The translations under genes were made by a program, and so were the position numbers. The notes under the pieces are model-generated. The model had not been told where the DNA came from. It saw nothing but the letters and a program-made list of their open reading frames with translations, and made no database searches. Shown here piece by piece: positions 17,289-25,738 of a stretch of 64,000 nucleotides of DNA. Origin of the DNA: Virgisporangium aurantiacum (GTDB lineage: Bacteria; Actinomycetota; Actinomycetes; Mycobacteriales; Micromonosporaceae); the NCBI RefSeq assembly GCF_016863635.1, contig NZ_BOPG01000003.1:124001-188000 (forward strand), written 5' to 3'. Positions within the stretch are counted from its first letter, which is position 1. Each line of letters starts with the position of its first letter.

Positions 17289-17323
17289 CCTTCAACAAGG
17301 GTGAGGCGCCAGCATCCGGTGTC
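17285..17323 (+). promoter_or_regulatory. MerR-type promoter with 19-bp spacer
   Basis: A -35 box TTGACC (17285-17290) and a -10 box CAGCAT (17310-17315) are separated by 19 bp, the over-long spacer typical of MerR-controlled promoters. The spacer carries an imperfect inverted repeat (CCTTCAAC and GGTGAGG). The start codon of the MerR fusion lies 8 nt after the -10 box, so autoregulation and leaderless translation are inferred. Confidence 0.6.
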
Positions 17324-18352
17324 GTGGAGAGCGAACTGCTGACGATCGGCGAGCTGGCCCGGGCCAGCGGGTTGAGCGCCAGCGCGCTGCGGTTCTACGA
17401 CCGGTCCGGCGTGCTGCGCCCGGCGTACGTCGACCCCGACACCGGCTACCGCTGGTACCTGGCCGGTCAGGTACGCCCGGCCCGGGTCGTGGCGACGCTG
17501 CGCCGGGTCGCGATGCCCCTCGCCGAGATCGGCAGGGTGCTCAGCGGCCCGCCCGCGGAGGCGACGGCGCTCATCGACGGGCACCTGCGGCGGCTGGAGA
17601 CCGGCCTGGCCGACGCGCAGCGCGAGCTCTCCCGCGTCCGCGTCCTGATCGACCCGAGGGAGAGCACCATGACCACCTGTACTGTCGCCGCGAACGACCT
17701 GGCCGGCGCCCTGCGCGCCGTCCGGTTCGCCACCGGAACCGACCCCGAACTGCCGATGCTCGCCGGCGTCCTGATCGAGCTGTCGCCGGCCGAGCGGCTG
17801 GTGCGGCTCGTCGCCACCGACCGCTACCGCCTCGCGGTGGCGGCGGCGCCCGCCGTGCGCGCGGCCGGCACCGCGGTCCGGGCCATCGCACCGCCATCAC
17901 TGGTCGACGACGTGAGCGCGCTGCTCGGCACGGCCGAATCGGTCGAGGTGACCGTCGACGGCGACCGGGTGACGGTGCGGGCCGGCGAGCGGGAGGCCAC
18001 CGCCACCGCCCTGCCGTACGACTTCCCCGACTACCGCCGGCTCCTGCCCGGCGCCGCCACCCGTACCGTGCCGGTCGACGCGTCGCTCCTGCGCGAGGCC
18101 CTGGCCGGAGCGGGTGCGGTCGCCGTGCTCTCCGTCGGTGCCGACGACAGCGTGGGCGTCGAGACCGGTGCGCCGGTGGCAGACGCCGCGCGCATCGGCG
18201 TCAACCCGCAGTTTCTCTCCCAGGCGCTCGCGGCGGCCGGCAGCCGCCGGATCACGCTCGAAATGCGCGCGCCGGCCGAGCCGCTCATCCTCCGCCCGAC
18301 CGACGGCGCCGCCGACACCTACTCCCTGCTGATGCCGGTGCGCCTGGAGTAA
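17324..18352 (+). CDS. MerR-type HTH fused to DNA polymerase III beta-clamp-like domain
   Basis: A 342-residue two-part protein. Residues about 5-75 are a MerR DNA-binding domain (LLTIGELARASGLSASALRFYDRSGVLRPAYVDPDTGYRWY), followed by a short helical linker. Residues about 117-342 look like sliding-clamp domains: VLIELSPAERLVRLVATDRYRLAVAAAP, LPYDFPDYRRLLPG and the C-terminal YSLLMPVRLE match DnaN landmarks. The clamp part is about 225 residues, enough for two of the three DnaN domains. The GTG start at 17324 is chosen from the leaderless MerR-type promoter. It is not the replicative DnaN. The clamp part may serve as a ligand- or protein-binding effector module. Confidence 0.85.
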   Translation: MESELLTIGELARASGLSASALRFYDRSGVLRPAYVDPDTGYRWYLAGQVRPARVVATLRRVAMPLAEIGRVLSGPPAEATALIDGHLRRLETGLADAQRELSRVRVLIDPRESTMTTCTVAANDLAGALRAVRFATGTDPELPMLAGVLIELSPAERLVRLVATDRYRLAVAAAPAVRAAGTAVRAIAPPSLVDDVSALLGTAESVEVTVDGDRVTVRAGEREATATALPYDFPDYRRLLPGAATRTVPVDASLLREALAGAGAVAVLSVGADDSVGVETGAPVADAARIGVNPQFLSQALAAAGSRRITLEMRAPAEPLILRPTDGAADTYSLLMPVRLE

Positions 18353-18448
18353 GCCCTGGAGTAAGCCCGGCCCAAGCGGACCATATCGCTCAGGTCGGGC
18401 CGTCGCGGGTCGATCCACCACCGGGGATCTCCTCCGGAAGGGTGGTCG

Positions 18449-20764
18449 GTGAAGCTGACCGGGCGCGAGACGCAGGCCCAGACGAGAGCGTTGTGGCGCG
18501 ACCCGCTACTGGTCGGCCTGCTGTGTTATGCCGTCCTCGCCAGCGTGTTCTTCCTGTCCGGTTACGGCAGCCTCGAGGCGCGCGTCACGGTCTTCTGGAT
18601 CCTGCAGGTCCCGGTCGACATCGCGTTGGCGGTGTTCTCGTGGCGGGTCCGCTCGCTCCCGGGCATCACCCCGGCCGCCCGCCGGTTCTGGACCGTCCTG
18701 AGCCTCTCCGCCGCGGTCATCTCGGTCGGCGACACCACCCACACGCTGCAGATCTCCGGCGATCCGAAGGTGGCCGACATCGGCGGAGGCCCGGTGCAGG
18801 CGATCTGCTTCGTGCTGGCCATCATCGCGATCACCGGGGTCATGCTCACCTACGCGCCGGGCAACGGCCGGGGCCGGGAACGCCTGCGGTGGTGGCTCGA
18901 CTCCGTGACGGTGCTCGTCGGCGGTGGCGCGCTGGCCTGGTGCCTGGCCTTCGCCAGCGCCGACTCGGCCGGCGACGACGGGGTGGCGGAGGTCCTGGCC
19001 GGTGCGGGCGTCGTCCTGGTGACGCTGTTCGCCGCGGTGCGGATGGTGCTCAGCCGGGCCGCGCCGCTCACCCAACTGGCCGCCGCGCCGATGCTCGCGT
19101 CGGTCTTCCTGCAGTGCCTCGCGGTGTTCATGATGCCGGTGGAGCCGCAGGGACCGGTCGGGCCAGCCACGTACCTGATCCGGGTGCTGCCCTCGATCAT
19201 GGCGGTGGCCGGGCCGATCATCCAGCATCTGCAGGCCGAGCGCGATCCCGCCGTGTTCGCCCCACGGCCGTCACGGCCGTTCAGCGCGCTGCCGTACATC
19301 GCGATCACGGTGACGTCCGGTGCGCTGATCGCGACGCTGCCGCCCAGCTCCGGCCTGCGGGTGTGGGGGGTCGTGATCGGGACGATCGGCACGATCACGC
19401 TGGTCGTCGCGCGTCAGGTGCTCGCGTTGCGGGAACTGGCCGAGCACGAGAAGCGGCTCGTCGAGCAGGCGTCCCACGACGCGCTGACCCGGCTGCTGAA
19501 CCGGGCCGGCCTCGCCGAGCGGGCGGCCGACCTGCTCGCCGGCGACCGCACCGACGAGATCGCCCTGCTCCTCATCGACCTCGACGACTTCAAGACGATC
19601 AACGACACGCTCGGCCACGGCGTCGGCGACCGGTTGCTGGTCACGGTCGCCGACCGGCTGCGGGCGACGGCCGACCCGCTCGACCTGGTGGCGCGGTTCG
19701 GCGGAGACGAGTTCGCGGTGCTCGTCCACGACCGGCACGACCTCGACGGGGCAGCCCACCGGATCCTCGACGCCGTGTGCACGCCGGTCACGGTCGGCGA
19801 GCAGACGCTGCTGGTGCGGGCCAGCATCGGCGCCGCGGACGCCGACCCCGGCGACGACCTCGACGCGCTGCTGCGGCGCGCGGACATCGCGCTGTACGAG
19901 GGCAAGGACCGCGGAAAGGGCACGGCCGTTCGGTACGCGCCGGAGATGCGCACCCGTCTGGTCGAGACGGCCGAGATGGGTGCCCGCCTGCGCGACGCGA
20001 TCGACGCGGGCGAGCTGCGCCTGGTCTACCAGCCGATCGTGCGCATCGACGACGGCCGGATCGTGGGCGCCGAGGCGCTGGCGCGCTGGTACCTGCCGGA
20101 CGGCACGATGGTGTCGCCGGGCGAGTTCATCCCGGTCGCCGAGCGCACCGGGCTGGTCGTCCCGTTGGGCCGGTGGGTGCTGCGGGAGGCCTGCCGCGAG
20201 GCGGCCGGCTGGGTGCGGGCGCACGGATCCGGCGCGCCGGAGACGATCAACGTGAACGTCGCCGGCCGGCAGTTGCAGGAACCCGGCTTCGTCGACGAGG
20301 TGGCCGACGCCCTGGCCACGACGGGCCTGCCGGCGGGCCGACTCACCCTGGAGATCACCGAGACGGCCGCGCTGGAGGGCCCGCACGTGATGCGCACGCT
20401 GCACGAGCTGCGCGAGCTCGGCGTGCGGCTGGCCCTGGACGACTTCGGCACCGCCGCGTCGTCGCTCGGCCTGTTGCTGACCTGCCCGGTGACGTCGCTG
20501 AAGCTGGACCGCTCGTTCGTCGAGGGGATCACGACGGTGACCCGCCAGGCGGCCGTGGCCACCGCGGTGGTGCAGATCGCGCAGGCGCTCGACCTGGACG
20601 TGGTCGCCGAGGGGGTGGAGACGCCCGAGCAGGCGCAGCTGCTGCGCGGGCTCGGCTACCGGCGCGCGCAGGGTTTCCTGTACCACCGGCCCCAGCCGCC
20701 CGAGCAGTTGGCGGCGGTGTTCCGCAGTGTCACTCCGTCACTTCCCGCAGGGTCCCTGTCCTGA
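18449..20764 (+). CDS. Membrane GGDEF-EAL protein (cyclic-di-GMP turnover)
   Basis: A 771-residue protein. About eight N-terminal helices (residues 18-330) form a membrane sensor without a named fold. The GGDEF domain (about 335-495) keeps the active GGDEF (418-422), but the usual upstream RxxD inhibitory site reads DPLD, so product inhibition is probably lost. The EAL domain (about 505-765) keeps EAL (542-544), the N-x-N in INVNVAG, EITETA, DDFGTAASSL, K in LKLDRSF and VAEGVET, so it looks catalytically competent for c-di-GMP hydrolysis. The GTG start follows a GGAAGG ribosome site. Its 3' end overlaps the carbonic anhydrase gene by 35 bp. Confidence 0.95.
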   Translation: MKLTGRETQAQTRALWRDPLLVGLLCYAVLASVFFLSGYGSLEARVTVFWILQVPVDIALAVFSWRVRSLPGITPAARRFWTVLSLSAAVISVGDTTHTLQISGDPKVADIGGGPVQAICFVLAIIAITGVMLTYAPGNGRGRERLRWWLDSVTVLVGGGALAWCLAFASADSAGDDGVAEVLAGAGVVLVTLFAAVRMVLSRAAPLTQLAAAPMLASVFLQCLAVFMMPVEPQGPVGPATYLIRVLPSIMAVAGPIIQHLQAERDPAVFAPRPSRPFSALPYIAITVTSGALIATLPPSSGLRVWGVVIGTIGTITLVVARQVLALRELAEHEKRLVEQASHDALTRLLNRAGLAERAADLLAGDRTDEIALLLIDLDDFKTINDTLGHGVGDRLLVTVADRLRATADPLDLVARFGGDEFAVLVHDRHDLDGAAHRILDAVCTPVTVGEQTLLVRASIGAADADPGDDLDALLRRADIALYEGKDRGKGTAVRYAPEMRTRLVETAEMGARLRDAIDAGELRLVYQPIVRIDDGRIVGAEALARWYLPDGTMVSPGEFIPVAERTGLVVPLGRWVLREACREAAGWVRAHGSGAPETINVNVAGRQLQEPGFVDEVADALATTGLPAGRLTLEITETAALEGPHVMRTLHELRELGVRLALDDFGTAASSLGLLLTCPVTSLKLDRSFVEGITTVTRQAAVATAVVQIAQALDLDVVAEGVETPEQAQLLRGLGYRRAQGFLYHRPQPPEQLAAVFRSVTPSLPAGSLS

Positions 20765-21224
20765 CGTCGTAGACGAAGCCCCGCACGGAGTCCTTCCGCG
20801 GGATGAACGGGTCGGCCTTGATGCGGCGGATCGACTGCTTCACGTCGTCGTCGAGATCGGAAAATGCCTCGGCTGCCCACGCGGGCTTCAGGCCGGTTTC
20901 GGCCTGGATGTCGTTCTTGAACCCGTCGTCGGTGAACGTGAGCATGCCGCAGTCGGTGTGGTGGATGAGGATGATCTCCTCGGTGGCGAGCAGGCGCTGG
21001 CTGATCGCCAGGCTGCGCAACTGGTCGGCGGTGATCACGCCGCCGGCGTTGCGGATGACGTGCGCGTCGCCCTCCCCCAGGCCGAGCAGCCCGTACGGGT
21101 TGAGGCGCGCGTCCATGCAGGCGACCACGGCGACCTTGCGCGCGGGCGGCAGCGGCAGGTCGCCCTTGGCGAAGGCGGCGGCGTAGTTTCGGGCGTTGGC
21201 CAGCAGCTCGTCGGTGACGGTCAT
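20730..21224 (-). CDS. Beta-class carbonic anhydrase
   Basis: A 164-residue beta-carbonic anhydrase that interconverts CO2 and bicarbonate in the cytoplasm. Zinc ligands are Cys36, His89 and Cys92 (CMDARL and HHTDCGM), with the Asp38/Arg40 dyad present. The GGVITADQLRSLAISQRLLATEEI segment is typical of the short actinobacterial type. The ATG is 7 nt after a -10 box and no ribosome site is visible, so it is probably leaderless, and a palindrome covers the promoter. Its 3' end overlaps the GGDEF-EAL gene. Confidence 0.94.
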   Translation of the reverse strand: MTVTDELLANARNYAAAFAKGDLPLPPARKVAVVACMDARLNPYGLLGLGEGDAHVIRNAGGVITADQLRSLAISQRLLATEEIILIHHTDCGMLTFTDDGFKNDIQAETGLKPAWAAEAFSDLDDDVKQSIRRIKADPFIPRKDSVRGFVYDVRTGTLREVTE

Positions 21225-21228
21225 GCCT

Positions 21229-21259
21229 CAAAACCTATTGAGTTACTAGGTTTTGTCAA
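21229..21259 (-). promoter_or_regulatory. Promoter with overlapping palindromic operator for carbonic anhydrase
   Basis: On the minus strand, a consensus -35 TTGACA (21259-21254), a 16-bp spacer and a -10 TAGGTT (21237-21232) are followed after 7 nt by the ATG. A palindrome with 9-bp perfect arms CAAAACCTA / TAGGTTTTG (21229-21237 and 21247-21255, 9-nt centre) covers the spacer and -10 box. A repressor bound there would block transcription; the regulator is unknown. Confidence 0.75.
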
Positions 21260-21909
21260 CTCTGTCTTGGCGCCGGTAGCCGCGGCGGTTGGTTCGACGA
21301 GATCCAGCTGGCCAGCGCCGGCCGGTCGATCACCGTGATGCCGCACCGCACGGCGAGGTCGACCGCGTGCCCCGTGAGCCGGCCGGTGGTGACGAGCATG
21401 GTGACCTCGGCGTGGTGGATCGTCCACGCGGTGCCGTTGAGCCGCTGCACGTGCGGGCTGCCCACGCTGCCGCTGTAGCGCTTGCACTGCACCACGACCC
21501 GGCGCCCGTCGGGCGCGGCCGCCGTGATGTCGGCGCCGAGGTCGGCGGCCTGCCCGGTGACCTGCACCGAGCGGAACCCGGTGCGCCGCATGAGCCCGGC
21601 GACGTACTGCTCGAACTCGGGCCCGGTCATCGCGTCGATGCCGTTGCCCAGCCGGCGCCCGCGGCGCCGCGCCTTGCGCATCCGGTGGACCAGGTACCAG
21701 ACCCCGCCCGCCACCGCGGCGACCGCCACCGCGCCGAGGCCGACCTGCCACGGGTGGCGACGCGTGTAGCGGTACGCCTCGAACAGCCCGTACCCGACGC
21801 CACCGGCAAGCACCAACCACACCAGCGGATGGACCTTCTTGCGCAGAAAACGCCGGATCCGCCGGGCCCGCACCCGCCGTTGCCGCTGTGCTTGCGCCGT
21901 ACGCGCCAC
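21256..21909 (-). CDS. Membrane-anchored Mrr-type restriction endonuclease-like protein
   Basis: A 217-residue protein. A very basic N-terminus (RRVRARRIRRFLRKK) is followed by two transmembrane helices (about 28-45 and 55-75), then an Mrr-catalytic PD-(D/E)xK domain: MTGPEFEQYVAGLMRRTGF, GADITA (Asp127) and VVVQCKRYSG (Gln141, Lys143). In Mrr relatives these residues cleave DNA, but membrane-anchored forms are widespread in actinobacteria and their role is not settled. There is no methyltransferase nearby. The stop lies at the edge of the carbonic anhydrase promoter. Confidence 0.88.
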   Translation of the reverse strand: MARTAQAQRQRRVRARRIRRFLRKKVHPLVWLVLAGGVGYGLFEAYRYTRRHPWQVGLGAVAVAAVAGGVWYLVHRMRKARRRGRRLGNGIDAMTGPEFEQYVAGLMRRTGFRSVQVTGQAADLGADITAAAPDGRRVVVQCKRYSGSVGSPHVQRLNGTAWTIHHAEVTMLVTTGRLTGHAVDLAVRCGITVIDRPALASWISSNQPPRLPAPRQS

Positions 21910-22030
21910 CTGTGCCGCTCCTTCACCAACCGGTCTGGATCTAGAACGGAGGGTATCGAAGGACTACGACACTTTTGATCCCGAGTAGGTGCCACCTCCC
22001 GCGGTGACACCTACTCGACAGCGGTGCCCG

Positions 22031-22489
22031 TTACGACCGTTGCTCGCGCAGGCGCAGCTCCGCCTGCGCCTGCTCCGGGGTGCCGGTGGGCAGTTCGTCG
22101 AACTCCGCGACCTGCCGCACCTCGACCACCGCCTCCATGTCGGTACCCTGCACCGCCAGCTCGACCGGGCACCGCTTCGCCCACTCGATGGCCTCTTCCT
22201 TCGAGCTGACCTGGAGGATGTAGAACCCGGCCACCAGCTCCTTCGCCTCGGCGAACGGCCCGTCGACCACGCTCTTGCGCCCGTTGGCGTACACCACCCG
22301 CGATCCCTGCGAGCTGTCGAACAGCCCCTCGGCCGCCAACAGCACGCCCGCCTTCGTCAGATCCTCCTGGTACTTGAGCATCCCCTCGATCAACTCGGTC
22401 GGCGGCAGCGGCCCGGCAACCGCGTCGGCGGCGACCCCTTCGGTGGCGTCGACCTGCGGGTCACCCTTGAGCAGCAGCATGAAGCGCAT
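22031..22489 (-). CDS. YCII-related (DGPF) domain protein
   Basis: A 152-residue dimeric alpha/beta-barrel protein. It has MRFMLLLKGDPQ, GVLLAAEGLFDSSQGSRVVYANGRKSVVDGPFAEAKELVAGFYILQVSSKEEAIEWAKRCP; the DGPFAEAKE-L-GFYILQV stretch defines the DGPF/YCII family often found next to ECF sigma factors. No sigma factor lies next to it here. The ATG at 22489 gives the family's normal beginning; longer frames are unsupported. Function unknown. Confidence 0.9.
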   Translation of the reverse strand: MRFMLLLKGDPQVDATEGVAADAVAGPLPPTELIEGMLKYQEDLTKAGVLLAAEGLFDSSQGSRVVYANGRKSVVDGPFAEAKELVAGFYILQVSSKEEAIEWAKRCPVELAVQGTDMEAVVEVRQVAEFDELPTGTPEQAQAELRLREQRS

Positions 22490-22562
22490 CGTCGGTTCAC
22501 TCCTCGTCCTCGCGGGGTCCGGCTCGGACCCAGTCTCCATCAACGCGTCGGACGAGCTCCCA

Positions 22563-24716
22563 CTACTTCGACACGGCCGCCGAAGATATTTCCGGCGACC
22601 CGATATCGGCCGCAGTGTCGGCCGGGACGTCGTCGGTCGCGTCGGCCGGAAGCTTCGGCGCGGGCGACGGCCACGGACGCAGGCCCTGAACGACGCCGCG
22701 GTAGAAGGTCTCGACCGATCCCACCACGGTCGGCACGAACGCGCCCCGCACGCCGGACCGCCGCTGCCCGAGCGGCGTGCACCCGGTGAGGCGGAACGCC
22801 TTGATGTCCAGCGACCGGTCACCGACCAGCAGCGCCGGCTTGGCCCGCACGTCGGCGAGCCGCTCGCACGCCGTCTCCGTCCTGCCCGCGAAGATCACCT
22901 CCACCAGGAGGTCACCCGGCGCCTCGTCACCCAACTGGCGCAACAGCCAGGCGACGCGGCGGGTGCTGTTCCACTCCTGCGGCGCGCCCACCTCGACCGA
23001 TGTCCGTACCTGGCCCACCCGAACGTCGGCCACCACGGACAGCGGGCCGGCCGCACCGGGTACCCGCAGGGTCGCGTCGAGCGCGCCGTCGGCGGCCAGC
23101 CTCGTCAACACGGCCTGCCGGCGGGCGACCGGGTCGCCGGCCAACTTGCGCGGCATCACCGAGGCGACCGCGACGCCGAGATCCGCGGTCAGCTTCAGCG
23201 ACAGCCACCGGACCAGCCGGAGCCACGCGTCCGCCACCGCCGGCGCCTTCCGGTCGCCGGCCCGCAGCGTGCCGGCGACGACCGCCTCGCGCACGGGAAC
23301 CCACGCCGCACCCATGTCGTCGAACGTCGCGGCGCCGGACCGGGGATGGTCGAGGTACCGGATCAGCTCGGCGAGAATCCACGCCTGGGTGGGATCGGAG
23401 ATGCCGCGGTGGGTGAGCGCCATGCGCGCCTCGTGGATGATCTCGGCCCAGGAGACGTGGATGAGCGCGACCTTCCTGGTCTTGCGCTTGTCGACGGAGA
23501 TCGGGTGTTCGCCGGCCCCGGGCGAGATCTCGTTCGAGAGCGTGACGACGGCGTCGTATCCCTGCTCCCGCGCCACGTCGAGGTAATTCTCCACCTGCTC
23601 CCGCCGGAGCTGGCCGCTGCCGGTCTTGACCTCGAGAAGCGCGGTCCACACCCGCCCGGCTCGGGCGACCTTGAGCACGCCGTCCGGGATCACGGTGCGG
23701 TCGCCGAGGGTGAACTGGACCTCCGCGAACGTCTCGACGGTGCCACCGGGCCCACCGAGCCGGGTGGCGATGCACCGTCCGAACTGCTTGACCGCGTACA
23801 TCGTCGACAGCAGTGCCGAGGTCGCCCGCTTCTCCTGCTCGTCGGCCGCCCCGATACCCGCGACCGAGAACAGCCGGGCGGACTGCCACCCGTCCCCGTC
23901 GGCCAGGCTGGGCACGCCGACCGCGCTCGTCGCCTTCTTCGGCCGCCGGGTCCGCACCCCGGTCGACCGGCTCCGGGTGGCCCGCGGCGCCGGCTCGACA
24001 GGCGCAGCCTCGACCGGAACCGGCTCCTTGACCGTCACAAACTCCTCGACCGACACCAGGTCCCCCACCGGTGCCGGGTCCTCGGCCAACACGACCACCG
24101 CGTCGGCCGGCTCGTCGGCCTCGACGGTCGTGACGTAGTCGGTCGCGTCCGGCGGGTCCGGGGTGGTGTCCTCCGGCTCCTCGTCGACACGGACGCCGAA
24201 GTCGGTGGCCAGGCCGGCGAGACCGTTCGCCCAGCCCTGCCCGACCGCGCGGACCTTCCACCTGTCGTTGCGGCGGTACACCTCGCCGAAGACGAAGGCG
24301 CTCTCCTCCGTCGCGTCCGTGATCTCGTACCGGGCGATGTGCTCGTCGGCGCCGTCGAGCACCACGAGGCGCAGGTCGCGGAGGTCCCCGAAACGCCCCC
24401 GATCGACGCTGGCGGCCAGCGCGATCGTCGAGACCTCGGCGGGAACGGCCTCCAGGTCGATCGCCAGCTTCTCCTCCACGCCGGCGTCGGTCACGGTCTG
24501 GCCGAGAAGGCTCACCGACCCGTCGACCGACGCCGGTTGGTTGTAGAAGACGAAGTCGGCGTCGCTGGCCACCTTGCGATCCGACCCCAGCAGCAACGCC
24601 GACGCGTCGAGCGTGCGCTCACCGCTCGCGTCGTTCCAGCCGAGGACGATCCGCAGTCGCTGAACGTCGATCGGCAACTCGAAATTCTCGCCCTTTACGA
24701 TCCGTCGAGCCTCCAT
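22563..24716 (-). CDS. TerD domain fused to PD-(D/E)xK nuclease-like region
   Basis: A 717-residue protein. Residues about 1-185 form a TerD (tellurite/stress) domain with the calcium-binding signature LGWNDAS...LDASALLLGSDRKVASDADFVFYNQP. A Pro/Glu/Val-rich linker (about 186-270) leads to a region with IPDG (Asp345) and ALLEVKTGSGQLRREQVENYLDVA (Glu362-x-Lys364), the order expected of a PD-(D/E)xK nuclease core. The C-terminal 300 residues are helical and unrecognised. The ATG at 24716 gives a typical TerD N-terminus. TerD proteins occur in phage, stress and DNA-processing contexts, so a DNA-linked defence or repair role is possible but inferred. Confidence 0.82.
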   Translation of the reverse strand: MEARRIVKGENFELPIDVQRLRIVLGWNDASGERTLDASALLLGSDRKVASDADFVFYNQPASVDGSVSLLGQTVTDAGVEEKLAIDLEAVPAEVSTIALAASVDRGRFGDLRDLRLVVLDGADEHIARYEITDATEESAFVFGEVYRRNDRWKVRAVGQGWANGLAGLATDFGVRVDEEPEDTTPDPPDATDYVTTVEADEPADAVVVLAEDPAPVGDLVSVEEFVTVKEPVPVEAAPVEPAPRATRSRSTGVRTRRPKKATSAVGVPSLADGDGWQSARLFSVAGIGAADEQEKRATSALLSTMYAVKQFGRCIATRLGGPGGTVETFAEVQFTLGDRTVIPDGVLKVARAGRVWTALLEVKTGSGQLRREQVENYLDVAREQGYDAVVTLSNEISPGAGEHPISVDKRKTRKVALIHVSWAEIIHEARMALTHRGISDPTQAWILAELIRYLDHPRSGAATFDDMGAAWVPVREAVVAGTLRAGDRKAPAVADAWLRLVRWLSLKLTADLGVAVASVMPRKLAGDPVARRQAVLTRLAADGALDATLRVPGAAGPLSVVADVRVGQVRTSVEVGAPQEWNSTRRVAWLLRQLGDEAPGDLLVEVIFAGRTETACERLADVRAKPALLVGDRSLDIKAFRLTGCTPLGQRRSGVRGAFVPTVVGSVETFYRGVVQGLRPWPSPAPKLPADATDDVPADTAADIGSPEISSAAVSK

Positions 24717-24736
24717 GCGCGGAGAGCGTAGACCGG

Positions 24737-25738
24737 TCAGTTCCCGGCGGAGTGCCCCTCGACCACACGGTGGCGCATCGGGCCGGAGGACCGTCCGCGG
24801 GTACCTGTGGGCTTCAGCCGAACGACCATGCGGCGCCACGGGAGGGCGACCAGCACCCAGCACGTGGTCGTCAGCGAGACGCCGACCACCACGTCGAGGA
24901 GGTAGTGGTTGGCGGTCAGCACCACCGTGGCGATCATCGCCATCGGCAGGACGACCCCGAGGGCCTTCAGCAACGGGCGCCGGGCCGCCGCCACGATCGC
25001 CAGGCCGATGAGCAGGTTCCAGCCGGCATGGAGGCTGGGCATCGCGGCGAACTGGTTGGTGAAGATCGTCGGCTGCAGCACCCGGTACGAATGCGACGTC
25101 AGCGTCACCGTGTCGGCCATGCCGAGGCCGGCCAGGCGGGGCGGGGCCACCGGGAACAGCGCGAAGAACGCGAAGCCGATCGCGCCCGAGAGCATCATCG
25201 CGTTGCGGAGGCGGAGGTACACCGCGGCGTTGTACCGGGCCAGGATCAGGAACGTGGTGACGATCACCGGCCAGTGGCCCCAGATGTACACCCAGTTCAG
25301 CACGGTACGGAGCGCCTCGGACGAGGCCAGGTCGCGCTGCAGGGCCGGCTCGTGGTAGATCCCGAGCCAGCGTTCCCAGCCGATGATGCGGTGCGCGTTC
25401 TCGACCGCGACCGAGGGGTCGCTGTTGGTCGCGCCGCGCACCAGGAAGTAGACGGCCACGGCGGCGGCCACCACCGCGATCTGCGGGAGAACCCGCACGG
25501 CCTTCGTCGTGGTCGCGGCCGCCGGCGGCTTGCCGGCCGCCGGCACACGGTCCTTTGTGGACCGGGACGGACGCACCTGGCGCGGCACAGCCGGCTGCTG
25601 GACATCCCCCCGGACAACCTGCGGTACTGCCTCGCGGATCGCCATGAGCTCAGCTTCGGGGATCGATGCCGATAGGCCATCCGGATCGGGCACCGGAGTT
25701 AACCCTGATTCGCTCCGTAGGGGTTGCTCAGTTGTCAT
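24737..25738 (-). CDS. PAP2-family membrane phosphatase (AUR1/IPC-synthase-like)
   Basis: A 333-residue integral membrane protein. About 80 soluble N-terminal residues precede six helices. The PAP2 signature is present as PSLHAGWNLL and NHYLLDVVVG, with R-lacking first motif as in the AUR1-like subgroup; PVAPPRL precedes. Such proteins hydrolyse or transfer lipid phosphate head groups, for example phosphatidylinositol-type transfers. The first 11 bp overlap the end of the upstream glucosaminidase gene, so the two are probably one transcript. Confidence 0.88.
   Translation of the reverse strand: MTTEQPLRSESGLTPVPDPDGLSASIPEAELMAIREAVPQVVRGDVQQPAVPRQVRPSRSTKDRVPAAGKPPAAATTTKAVRVLPQIAVVAAAVAVYFLVRGATNSDPSVAVENAHRIIGWERWLGIYHEPALQRDLASSEALRTVLNWVYIWGHWPVIVTTFLILARYNAAVYLRLRNAMMLSGAIGFAFFALFPVAPPRLAGLGMADTVTLTSHSYRVLQPTIFTNQFAAMPSLHAGWNLLIGLAIVAAARRPLLKALGVVLPMAMIATVVLTANHYLLDVVVGVSLTTTCWVLVALPWRRMVVRLKPTGTRGRSSGPMRHRVVEGHSAGN

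Noticed and set aside
18343..18368. Duplicated CCTGGAGTAAGC around the stop codon of the MerR fusion
   Set aside because: A 12-bp tandem copy is probably a small slippage duplication with no functional sign.
21256..21909. Restriction-modification system at the Mrr-like gene
   Set aside because: No methyltransferase or specificity gene lies nearby, and the protein is membrane-anchored.
22275..24731. 818-residue frame antisense to the TerD fusion
   Set aside because: Shadow frame with Arg/Asp/His bias and no motif.
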